From: Otatea glauca
Lineage: Eukaryota; Streptophyta; Magnoliopsida; Poales; Poaceae
Assembly (NCBI GenBank): GCA_036346275.1
Contig: CM070723.1
Location: forward strand, 7,688,001 to 7,752,000
DNA: 64,000 nt
Direction: 5' to 3'
The notes below the pieces were generated by a model. It did no database searches, had not been told where the DNA came from, and saw only the letters and a program-made list of their open reading frames with translations. Shown piece after piece: positions 21,857 through 33,300 of the stretch. Made by a program: the position numbers and the translations under genes. Position 1 is the first letter of the stretch; each line of letters opens with the position of its first letter.

Positions 21857-23858
21857 ATGGCTTTCGCTAGTAGAGTTATGAATGCGCTTAGGAGAACTTC
21901 TGTGTCCTTGAATTCGTCACTGCTTCAGGCAGTAAGATGCATGTCTTCTTCAAAGGTTTTTGTTGGAGGTATGTTCTAGGGGATCATTCTCCTCTGTACT
22001 ATCACCTTTTGATTCGGAGATACATACATGTTTCCAATGCCGTCTAAATATCATTCCGTATCTACACGCTTTTAGGGCTCTCATATGCCACAGATGACAC
22101 CACTCTGAAGGATGCCTTTTCTCACTATGGGGCTGTCCTTGAAGGTTGTTTGTCCAATTACTGTTCGATTCGTGTTGATTTGTTGGCATGTTGGTCATGT
22201 TGTTTACCCTTTCTTTCTTTTCGGATTGGATTCAGCTAAAGTCATCGTTGATAGGGACTCTGCCAGGTCAAAGGGGTTCGGATTTATAACTTATACGTCC
22301 AGTGAAGAAGCTGCGGCTGCCATTAGTGCCATGGATGGCAAGGTGATTTTTCAGATATGCTATGATATTCATGTCCATTGTTTCGTTTTATATCCCGTGT
22401 GCGACTTATGCAAAGATAGCCCCAAACTTCAGTATGCATGTTTTCACTCGAGGAGTAGCTTGTCCATTCGTAATGCTTGCTTACTTCCTTACACTTGTCA
22501 TGCTCTGCAATTAGCAGATTTGTTCTATTAACTTACAGCACGCAATGTAGATAATGCATTATTGAGTTTTTGCCTTTGATCTGAAGTGCAGTTCTGGGAA
22601 CTGGCATCAAACCACCAACTAACTGTCAAATTTTGCTTCTCTGGTTAGTTTGAAATTATGGCCAAAATTCTTCTTTTTAACTATGCATCAAGCTGGGTAA
22701 AAGAAAAACTGCATGGATTTGTGCTCTGCACAGCACAATGCCAAACTTCCTTTTTGTTTCTTGGCTTAGTTCACATCATGGTTTGATGTACAAGTAATGG
22801 ACTTGACCCAAATATGCTTAAGAGTTACCAGACATTTGACATTTTCTAGTGACATTTGGTTGTCAATACATTCTTGTAACTTGTAAGAAATCTTAAGCTG
22901 TTCGCCCATGGTTTCCAAATTCCAAGAGTGAACAATCCAGATGTTAAGTTTCATCTCATGAACACCAACGGATGTATGTCTAGACAATAGCATTTTTACT
23001 GTTGCTACTTATTAATTTACGGGTAGGGTATTTTGCTGAGCTGTAAAAGTGACCTGCGCTGAATCTTGTGAAAATGCTGTTCTTATTGTCACAACTTCAG
23101 AATTGTTTTGTACTTTTGTTCCCCTTTGACGACAGCGGCATATTTCTATCATATGTAGATACTTGTGAAGAGTCAATTGTTTTGTTTATTGTTTGTAAAT
23201 TTTGAAACGCTTTCATCTGATGTAGGAACTTCAAGGACGAGTTGTAAGGGTGAACTACGCCAATGACCATGCTGGTGGAATACGTGGAGGTGGTGGATTC
23301 GGCACCGGTGGTTACGGAAGTGGCGGGTATGGCAGTGGTGGTGGATATGGTAGCGCCCGATATGGAAGTAGCGGTGGTGGATATGCTGGCAATGGTGGTT
23401 ACGGTGGTGGAGCTGATGGCGGTGAGTATGGTAGCAACTACAACAATGCTGCTACTGGCAGATATGGCAGCGGTGGAAGCCACAGTACTGCTATCGATTT
23501 TGACGGAAGCGCTTGTGGCTACGGTGGCAATGGTGGGTACAATTCCCACAACTCCTATGGTGCCGGCCACGACAGTAGCATAGGTGCCGGCAATGGATCC
23601 TTTGGTGGAAGCGGCAGTGGTTTCAGCGGTGGACATTTTGGTATTTCTGGTGGCAGCAATGATGATGGTAACTTTGCCGGAAATGTGACTGCTGGTGGCA
23701 GCAGCAATGGCAACCGCGACGCCGGAGGATTTGGTGGCGGTGAGGCTACGGGCTTTGGAACCAGCCAGGTACAGTACAATGGGCAGGACGACCTGCTGGG
23801 TGCTGATTTCTTCGCGGATCAGGAGGACACCGCCACGCAAGCAGGAGAGCATAGTTGA
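21857..23858 (+). CDS. glycine-rich RNA-binding protein, probably mitochondrial
   Basis: The product has 306 residues from four coding exons: 21857-21968, 22076-22144, 22236-22342 and 23226-23858. All junctions are GT/AG and in frame. Residues 1-31 are rich in Arg, Ser and Leu with no acidic residue (MAFASRVMNALRRTSV), typical of a mitochondrial presequence. One RRM follows, with RNP2 at residues 33-40 (KVFVGGLS) and RNP1 at 73-80 (KGFGFITY). The last ~200 residues are Gly/Tyr/Ser-rich (GYGSGGGYG-type repeats) and low complexity, likely disordered. Such GR-RBPs bind organellar RNA and some act in RNA editing or cold response. Which of these applies here cannot be read from sequence. Glycine codons are mixed, so the repeat is not a recent DNA-level expansion. 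Confidence 0.94.
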
Positions 23859-24072
23859 GTGTTGCGCTCCTTTCTTGTTGGCGCAAAACATTTTGAGCCA
23901 AGGAGATCACACTCAATGGTGCTAGTTAGAGGATATGCTAAGCTTTTTCTGTTAGGTTTATTATATGGTTATACTGATTTGGTTTTGCAAGTTATTTTGA
24001 GAGAAGTACTATGATCCTATATATTGGCAACAGTTGCATTTATATGTTTCGTTGAGAATAAGAAAGAAACTA

Positions 24073-24352
24073 CTCCCTCCGTCATTTTTATAAGGCATAT
24101 TTTGACTTTGCACAAGGATTAAGGTTGCGTTAAATTGAGAAAGGTTTGAGAGAAAATAACTTAGATGCCTTTAATTGTCTTGGAAGATGAAAAATATACT
24201 TTATGTGGGTGGTAATGAATAAATGCATATGGTTGAGAGAGAATAAATAGGGGTATAAAAGGAAACACCTCATTAAATTTACATATAAGCTTTATATTTG
24301 TGAACAAGACAATTAAAAAAGCATGGCTTATAAAAGTGAACGGAAGAACTAG
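24073..24352. repeat. Stowaway-like MITE, 280 bp
   Basis: The left end CTCCCTCCGTCA and the right end (complement CTAGTTCTTCCGTTC) are flanked by TA at 24071-24072 and 24353-24354. This is the standard Tc1/mariner-derived Stowaway form in grasses. It sits just past the 3' end of the RRM gene. Confidence 0.85.
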
Positions 24353-24690
24353 TACTATTTAAGCTGTTAATGATGCTACTTTTCTGCTTGTTCATCCCAG
24401 AGTAAGACCATCTTATAAGTTCATACATGTAGCACAGATGTCATTTAAGTGTGCAACACATACATGCATAGCGAAATTTTTTGTTTAACAGGCAGAAGCA
24501 AAGAGCACTAAGTACATTCTGCACAACTCAGGTACCTTATTAGCTAGGAGCTGACATCTGAGTAATGATACGTTTATTCTTTATTAGGAAGATGCCACGA
24601 GCTTATTAATTCCAACATAACCGATGCACGTGGAGCTCATAGCTAGTATATATTACGCTCGTAGCAGCAGATCGAGGTCAGATGGGTGGC

Positions 24691-25011
24691 TTAGTAGTTG
24701 AGCTCCTCAGGTGGCTCTTCCAGCGCCTGTGACACGGGCGCCTCCGGCTCCGCTAGCTCGGTGGGCTCGTCGCCGTCCAAGCCCGACCGCAGTGGAGATG
24801 AGGCCGGCAGGTGGTGAGGCTCGCCAGGGCGGCCGTGCAGGTGGTCCGGCTCAGCGGAGACGGGCGGAGTGGACGCCCATAACCCGATTTGAGCCTTGCC
24901 TACCGCCGCCGTGCCGCTGCCCCTCCCATGCGGTCTGGCGGAGGCCGTCGCGGCCAGCGCTCCAAGGAGCAGGGCCATGCAAAGGCACGCGCGTGCGGAC
25001 GACGACGCCAT
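24691..25011 (-). CDS. small putative secreted protein, 106 aa
   Basis: The open frame begins with a clear signal peptide (MASSSARACLCMALLLGALA, cleavage probably after ATASA). A short acidic, proline-rich mature part of about 80 residues ends PPEELNY. There are no further cysteines, so it is not a defensin-like protein. No family is recognised; it could be a peptide-hormone precursor or a lineage-specific protein. Support for a real gene is the signal peptide, the good start context and a TATA box about 125 bp upstream. A run of GC-rich codons could also produce such a frame by chance. Confidence 0.55.
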   Translation of the reverse strand: MASSSARACLCMALLLGALAATASARPHGRGSGTAAVGKAQIGLWASTPPVSAEPDHLHGRPGEPHHLPASSPLRSGLDGDEPTELAEPEAPVSQALEEPPEELNY

Positions 25012-25136
25012 CGTCGATCACCGACCGGTGGAATCCTGAGCTAGCTCCTAGCTTAGCTTTTTCTTAGTAGCGCTTTCGGGCTTTTATTTGGCTGCGACGG
25101 ATGGTTGCATGGACGGCCGCAGCCGCGCGCCCCGGG

Positions 25137-25144
25137 ATTTATAG
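25137..25144 (-). promoter_or_regulatory. TATA box of the small secreted-protein gene
   Basis: CTATAAAT on the minus strand stands alone in a very GC-rich context. It would start transcription around 25110, leaving a ~100-base leader before the ATG at 25011. Confidence 0.6.
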
Positions 25145-25754
25145 CCGCGCGCGGCCAATGGACGCCGGGCGCGTGTCGAGGCAGCGAGTGCACGCCGTGT
25201 TAAGGCTAGCTGAAGCATGCGGAGCGACGCAATCGGGTACGACGTACGGGCGCCGGCGAGCGCCCGTACGAGTCGATCGTCGCGCGGCCGTTGATATATA
25301 CACGCGGCGCATTAGCATCCGATCGCCGTGCTTTTTCCTCCCCTGACTGTACATGCTTCAGAAAGTCCAGCCACTCACGTTACGTACAAAGGTACGTGCG
25401 TACCTGCTGGCTGCTGCGTCGCAGTGCATCAGACTACTACTACTACGAGAGAGAGAGAGAACTTAGGATCCAATCCAACTCCAAATAATGCAAGCACCAC
25501 CAGTTTGTTTGTTTTTATCCTCTAAAAAATAGTTTGTTCGATAAGTCTAAAATCCTGATCTACCTAGGTAAATATACAGGGATTTAGGGTTTTTCAAACG
25601 AGATCTAAAGAGGATATGATGAAGCTAGTACACCGTATATACATGGACATTTTGTTCCGACTTTCGTGGACCAGACGATAAGCACAACTCGTACTTTGTG
25701 ATGGGAAGATATCCTATGATCTCATGCTGTTTATGATTATACCCAAAGTAAAAA
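25145..25754. other. intergenic, no gene recognised
   Basis: This is GC-rich near the secreted-protein promoter and then mixed. A (ga)n-like run occurs near 25450. No coherent gene is seen. Confidence 0.4.
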
Positions 25755-25860
25755 TAGGGATGTCGGAGACCGAGCCTAGCTCGGGTGGTTCGCTGAGTGC
25801 GCGGCCGACCCACTTACGTTCGACTTGTTCAGATGTGGGCGCTTGATTTTTCGTCTGGGC
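25755..25860 (+). repeat. possible tRNA-derived SINE fragment
   Basis: An A-box TAGCTCGGGTGG (25777-25788) is followed about 30 bp later by a B-box-like GTTCGACTT (25818-25826). This is the spacing of a pol III internal promoter, in sequence close to what I remember of rice SINEs. No clear tail or target duplication is seen. Confidence 0.5.
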
Positions 25861-26361
25861 TATAGTCTTGAACGAAAAAAAGTTGATACATATATATGCG
25901 TGTTCAGTGGAACATCATGTTCTCGTACTCTAGAGACCATATGACCTACATTTTTTTTAACGTACATGTGGAGTGTGTGTATATCTTTGTACCCTAAAAA
26001 AATTGGGATGGCAACTGGAAGATGCTGGTGCTATCCATTCCCTTGTGGCGCACTGGCGCATCCCCGCATCGCTAAGTTTTGCAGGGAAAGTGCCCCGCTG
26101 GGACCCGAGCCTTGTTGAATCTATGGGACAAATAATAAAATTTAAGACTTTAGCGATTAATTTATAAGTATTTAGGTAGACCTTTTCATAATATATATAT
26201 TTGAAACTTAAAATATAATATATATATATAATTTTAAATCAAATCGTTTGAGATTTAAAGTCAAAAGGAAGAAAAAGGAATCGTTTGATATTTTATTTGA
26301 GGTAGCGAAGGACCGGAATAGCTTTTAGTAGTATATGTCTGCTCAACACGTTTAGCATAAT

Positions 26362-26408
26362 GCTGGAATAGCGCAGTTGGCTAGAGCGTATGGCTGTTAG
26401 CGAAACCT
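26362..26408 (+). pseudogene. 5' half of a tRNA-Asn-like sequence
   Basis: GCTGGAATAGCGCAGTTGG followed by CTAGAGCGTATGGCTGTTAG matches the acceptor, D-arm and anticodon-loop part of plant tRNA-Asn (anticodon GTT). It breaks off after the anticodon arm into a T-run and A-run. It is a truncated copy and not a functional tRNA. Confidence 0.6.
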
Positions 26409-26486
26409 TGTTTTTTTTTAAAAAAAAAATTGCACTCACATAATCACATAAGTGACAGATGTCAGGTAGCAAACGGCAACTAATTA

Positions 26487-26754
26487 CTCCCTCTGTTCAA
26501 ACAAAACTTGTGCGTATACGCGCAGTTAAAATTTTAAAACTTTAGCTATCGATATCTTTTAAATATTTAGTTTAGATGCATGAAAGTCATGTGTAAATTC
26601 GTCTCGAAATATACTTTCATAATATTATTATTTTATTAGTTTTTTTTTAAAATATATTACAATAGAAATTAATGGTCAAAGTTGATTTTTATGTATGTGT
26701 CGATGTCCAAAACTGTCGATATCCAAAACGATAACTATTTATGACCGGAAGAAG
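26487..26754. repeat. Stowaway-like MITE, 268 bp
   Basis: The left end CTCCCTCTGTTCAAAC and right end (complement CTTCTTCCGGTCATAAATAG) are flanked by TA at 26485-26486 and 26755-26756. It encodes nothing. Confidence 0.75.
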
Positions 26755-26756
26755 TA

Positions 26757-27361
26757 ATCTACAACAAAAACATACATCGAAGAGAGAAGAGTTTGTATCT
26801 AGCTACACTATTATGTCTTGCATGATATATGTATATATATGTTAAAATATGAAAGGATTAAAGAGATAGTATCTAGCACTGTCTATCAACGATAGAGATA
26901 CTTTCAATATAACTACAGAAACCATAGCTACGGAGTGCCCTACGGGCTACGGCTCGTGCCACGTTCCGGCCGCCTAGTTCCCACCTACAAACTACGTACT
27001 CACAAATTCACGACTCACTCGACGTACAACCTCCCTCGCTTGACGCGGCCAGCTAACAAAGCTACAGTACCATGCTACGCGGCTCGACTCGCCGCCACAG
27101 CAGCACCACCAATAATAGCAGGGACAATAACAGTAGCACTATTAGCAGTAATAATACCACGGGCATAGCATGTCAGAGACACTGCAACTGGCGTTTCTCC
27201 ACGACTCCAATGTTGGGAACTTCAGTCGGAGCCAGACTCCCCAAACTGGCAGAAAACGGAGCCTTTACGGCTCTACTCCTGTTCTGAATCAACTCTACAG
27301 TTCACAGACCTAATCATCCTTCGTTCCTACTGGCTGTACACGACACAAGGTAAGGCAGCCT
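26757..27361. other. 3' flank of the histone deacetylase gene
   Basis: This lies downstream of the deacetylase stop codon on the minus strand and probably includes its 3' UTR near 27150-27361. Runs of imperfect AGC/AAT triplets occur at 27095-27160. No separate gene is seen. Confidence 0.4.
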
Positions 27362-30300
27362 TCACAGGCCTGTTGCAGCGGCGGCATTGATGTAACTGGC
27401 AGCCTCGCCCGCATCCAGTTGCTTCCCTTCCACGAGTCCCTTTACCAGAGTGGCGGAGTAGGTCTCTGATGGAGGAGATAACGGCAGCTCACCGGATTTG
27501 TACCGCTCAACATCTGACGAGGGGCATCTGCGGAGGGAAAAGGAAATGATTTTACGTTAACTTCAAGCAAAGTTCTTCATCTGTCTATGGGCCTGCCCTT
27601 CAAATAGGGGATTGGATTGCAGGTGGCCATTATCTAAAAAAAATATCATGAAGGAAGAAAATTACGTCATGGTTAGAATTGGAAGGTCATCCTCCTCCCC
27701 AAGATAAAGTACATTGGAGTACCAGCTATCCTGCAGGAAATTCGCTTGTCAAACATGAACATATATACCTGAAACTCATATGTTGCAGAAATGATGTATT
27801 GAAAAGAAAATATCAGTAATGTCAGATTTATGTTCATGGATACAGCGGCGTTAGAAAGTTGTCCATTCATGACAAGAAAATGTAAATTAACCTTTTCAGT
27901 TTTTAACGTACCAAAACAAGATTTTTTTTAAAAAAACCCGCTGTTTATGATGTTGAGTTTCAAATGTAAGATACCATTCCAAATTTTGTGTGAACTAGCC
28001 TGTTGGTCCCAGGTAATACAAACACTTCTAAGCCCGGAGGAACCTGACAGATCAAAGAGGCGTATCGGCATTTCCTTACCAAATGGAACACCATTAACCG
28101 TTGGTGCAAGCAGTAGCCATGGAATTTAAAAGAAATTCACCTGGGTAAAAGTAAAAGTGACATATGCTGCCACGGGAAAGGAACTGGTTGGTACTTGGTA
28201 ATGTCTTTCATCAATATATGCTGCTGGAACAGCAGTTGCATATGTTTAAGAATGATTTTTTCAGTGGCATAATATTTTCTATTCTCATTTACAGGCATAT
28301 AGAAAATTGTATTGTTTTGAAATTGTAATAGTTCTAATGATTGTTAGTCTAAGACTGGGTCCGTTGTGCAAAACGCTAGGTGTTAAGAGGCATAACATTC
28401 TGTAGTTTGCGTAAAACTGGCTATCCGGGATGTTCTCTCTCCCATTCCTGCAAACTCTTGGTTTCCATTTCGCAATGGAAAATGGGAATAAATCCCAGTT
28501 AAAAGGAATATATAGAAAATTTTATACGAAGAACAAGGGTACACTTGCGATGTGGTAAGCAGCGGATCAAACCTTAATAGGTTCAAGATGAAGAGCTTTG
28601 TTTGCACAGACAAACTCTATTTCAGATGTGCCAATCAGAGGAGAGTCAGGAGACTCAATTTTTCCATCTTCGATGTTCTCCTTCACCTTCACTAAACGAT
28701 TCTCTTGAAATAATACATCATTGAACTGCTCAAGCCTGTTGTAAAAAATAAAGGCAAATTACGATGAGATCCAGGGCACTAACTGAAGATTGCATCCCAC
28801 CCTGCCCTAATTTCAGGATCAATAACAGGTAGATGTGGTTACAATATACATACGTTATTTTGTACATGCTGACATAAGATTTCTCATTGTAGTTTATCTC
28901 AGGGTTGAGAAAAGCAACGCCGCCAGTACCCCAGCATGGGGTAGAAGATCTCCCAAAAAACAATCTATGAGGCACATGCTTCCACATGGCACCTCTTGGT
29001 GGGCTTGTGTCATGTGATCCAAAACATGGTATACTCATACCATCAACCTGTCACAGATCAAAATAAATAGCAAATTTATCACACAAAGCAAAGCATACTG
29101 CTTACCAGAAAAAAATATTATAATAAGCGAAACAATGGGACCTACTGTATTCCTAAAGATTAGAATAAGAATGCTGCTTGTAGATTTCCAAAAACTGAAT
29201 TTCACAAACCCTAAAGCAGTATGTTAGCCATGTATTGAGAAGTAGCAAATTAAATCCAACCCTCAATTTGTTCTAAGCAGTCAAGCGCTTCCCTAAGAAA
29301 AAATATATCCCCAGAAAATCATGGATGTGATCAATGCAGCAACAGGCAACAAAATTCTGATAAACGAACCTAATCTTCGTTGCATTATATATAAAAACAA
29401 TGTGTTTTCAACTTTACCTTCCCCCCATGAATGTAGCACAAAAACCTCGGTTTCCACATGTTTGAACCAAAGCTGGCATACCAAACATAAACTCTTGGCA
29501 GTACTGATCTCCAAGTAAAAGATAGATCATATATTCTTTTAGACACAACAACAGATCTGACATTTTGTGCTTCAACTGAATCAGTTGGGCTTTGTTCAAC
29601 TACGTAACTTGAGGTGGTCTTTGTTGTAAGGTTGTCTTCATCAAGATTCAACTTTGAGAGGCATTCACTTGCAACATCATCAGCAACTTGAATAACACTG
29701 ACAGATGAAATAGCATCAGGGAGCTCATTAACATCTTCAACATCAGACTCGGAACCAGAGGAAGAGTACATCTGTTCATTCCCAAAGGGAAAAACAAGAA
29801 AGAGATTATTCAGGGGCATCACTATTGTATTGATATTTCTTTATAATTTTGTCTCAGATATACAGTAAGCCTCCATCCAGACCACATGAATGATAAATAA
29901 AAAGCGAGGTTGTTAACACAACATAATTTAAGAAGCACCTCAGGGCACAGGAATTCACATTATGCTTTATCAGCATTTCTTAACTCGTCAAGTATGGGCT
30001 GCCAGCAATAATATGGAAATAGCCCATCAACTTAGCTGTGTGACACAGTTGACACAGCTCACGAACATGCATTCATCTTTAGAGTTGAACAACAGTATGC
30101 TACTGCATTAAAACCCGTGAACAAAAAGTAACTTTCCATTAAGAATGAGGTGCGCAATGACAAAGAGGGTGTCAAGTTTCGCGGCTAAAATAACTTCATC
30201 TGGAGCTAAGCGATGCACATCTCTTACATCAGAGCACAATTCATTAATATGATTTTAGTCCAAACAGGCCCCAAGTTCAAGTATCCAAGATATGAAAATC

Positions 30301-33300
30301 ATAAAGGGAGAAATTTACCTCGATTTGTGAGGGCTTACTCCTTAATGATACATTTGCTGGCAGCTTACTGCTCAAAACAGGCCAGCATGTCTTTAATTCA
30401 TCGCGTACCTGGTCAATTGGGTGGGGTGGGGGGTGGGGGGGGGGCATAGTTTCAGATATTCACAGTAAAAGAGGAATTAGGCAGAAATAATGTATGCAGA
30501 CCATTACCGATTGTATAACTCTCCATGTAGATTCGAATGGTTGCATCTCTGGGGAGTTACATGTGACTTTGTCTCCCAACAAAACTTTCGCACAAGAAAA
30601 AACTGAATTTGCTATAGATCTAAGGTTATAGCCTCCTTCAAGGGCCATCACTATCCTTCCTTGAGCAAAACCTAACAGCTGCAGAAGGTTTTGCATACAG
30701 ATAAACATGCAATGATTTTTTGAAAGTTGGTTTTGTATATGCTTTACATGATAAGCATTAAGTGTCGATCAGCTCAGTTGAGAAGCCCACGAAACATAGA
30801 GGAGATATTAAGTAACCGGAAGAAATAAAATGAAAATTTTCTAACAGGTAACAGCACAGCATAACAACAAAAAGAAATGACTGAAGCAAAAGGTACAGAC
30901 ATTACTGCCTTAGAAAACTTGGATACATTTAGTCAATTCCAGCTTATATGAACTCTTTTAAAATGTCAAACATGATCAAATTTTCTTGAAGGAAAGGAGG
31001 ATGCAAGATATGGTGAAAATCTAATTAAATGTCATTTTCCCACAAGTGCATACCTTTGTTAGTAGCAGGGAATATCCATTTGGAGTGATGCAGCAACCAC
31101 CAAGAGGATCACCCAGTGCTACCCAAAATATCAGAGTAGAGAAAAAAAATTCAAAACCAGTGAACAGTGAGAACAGATAATCTAGTAGATGAGATAAACC
31201 AGATGTTTAGATTTTATTATCATGCAGTAGAAGATCAATACAACAAACTCTCAGAGAATTTCCAAAATTTCTTCAGTGAAGATCATATATTATTCCACAA
31301 CAAAATCAGGTATATAAGCTGCACCTGTAAAATCAGGTTTATAAGCTGTACTACTACAAGCAGTGCTCAGCTAGTCCATAGAATAAATATTGAGAAACTA
31401 CATGTTATCAGTATATATAAGCAGTTAACCTTCATGAAAATGTTGCGTTGATTTAATTAAATGTTTGGATTGAAGCAAATAACTGGGAAGCAAATAACAT
31501 AAAAGAGTTTATTTTCCAGCTGTATACCTGCGTCAAACCCAGCAGACACCAATATTATATCAGGATCAAATACTTCAGTGACAGGAAGCAGTACATGGTC
31601 CCATGCAGCAATATAATCTGCATCGCCACATTTTCCATGCTCCCAGGGCACATTAATGTTATACCCTTTACCAGCTCCTTCCCCAATGAAACAGTGAGAT
31701 GCATCCCCTTCAGCAGGGTAGAAGTTCCCATAATCAAATCTACAGAAGAAACATTGGAACAATGGATAGTTAATTTAAGACTTAATTAACTTGGCCACAG
31801 GAAAAATGCACTAAAATGAATAGATTCTCATCACAGAAACAATTGATTTATGTTGACTGCACCAGTGATCTGCTTCATCTTTGTCACAGGACCAAAACAA
31901 AACAAATAATCTTTTACATACCATTAAAAGAAAAACAAAAATAGCACATGACCACCAGCCAAAAAGCGTATCTTCTTTAAGCATGCAAATGGGGATTGCA
32001 ACACTATCCTAATTTTGTATGTTTGAAATATAATATCAGTAGGACTGGTTGGGTAATTCAAGGAGGGACCTTTGCCGCATATGGCAAGTCGATCCATCCT
32101 AAGCAATCAAGTAGACTTAAACCCAAAGCAGTTACTCCCTCCGTCCCGCAATATAAGTCCCCATTCTTGGGAAGCGTCGTCCCACAATACAAGTCCATTG
32201 CGGAGATCAAAACGTATAGTTATTGCAATATTTCCACCATATACCTTACTTTAATGCTGAAAATATGGGTGAGTAGTTGTAGTATGCCATTTAATAGAGG
32301 TATGCATGGTCCAATGACATTAACTTTTTCTTAAATTTAATGTCTCCTAGGTCTGTGCGCATGGTTAAGCCTGGTAATGGGCTGTGCTTATAAGGGCTTA
32401 AAGGGTTAGGTTCTTGATGGGCTGTCATTAGGCCTCTTCAAAATGGGCCATGCTTAAAGAGGGTAGGGCTGGGGAGGGCCGGGTTTTGCTCAAAACAGGT
32501 TGGGTCAGGATCAAATTCGAGCTGATGAAATGTCTTTGAAAAGGGTTGGGCCCATCAAAAATGACCCAAGTATATTAATAGCCAGCTTTAGAGATTCCAT
32601 CGCCGATGCTCCTAATTGGCAGTGGCTTGACTACTATCAGCGACGCAAGGGCGTGGCGATGAGGAGATGCGATTGGAGGCAAGTGGCACCAGCTCCGGTG
32701 ACGGCAATAAATCAGGCAGCGGCACACTAATTAATTTGGGGCTGTCGATGGGGGAGAATAGAAAAGAGGAGGCGGCACTTGCGACAGGATCCAATCGCCG
32801 ACAACCCATCACCAGCGAGGGAGGCGATGGATGCCCTTCTTGGATGGCTTCTCTTCCTCCGTGGTGGCAGCAAGAAGCGTGGAATTTGTAGCCTCGACTC
32901 CTCGTAACGAAGCAATTCTTTTAAAGATGGTTATGTAAAGGTAAAAGTAAGGGATAAAAAGGTAGGCTGTAACTAGAAGAGGCTTAGTGGGCTAGAGCCT
33001 GTACAAGACAGCAAAGAAGCAAAGGCCTAGAGGCTTATTAGTCCTTCGGTTTTAATGGGCTAGCCCAAGGGTTGAAAAGGGCTTAATGGGCTGGGCTTAA
33101 TTGAATCCCATCACTGATGATTGGGATGGATGAGGGTTGGGGCCGGCCCCTAAGAATATGGGGCCAGGGTGGGGTTCAGGTTGGGCCTTGGTAAGGCCTA
33201 TTACCAGGCCTACGCATGGTGGGCTTTGGACTTATATTGAGGGATGGAGGGGTAGAAAAGTAGCTTACCTCAGGTAGACAGGTAGTACACTACAGCTAAT

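Noticed and set aside
23097..23891. 264-codon minus-strand frame rich in Thr/Ala/Ser
   Set aside because: Antisense shadow of the glycine-rich repeat region of the RRM protein.
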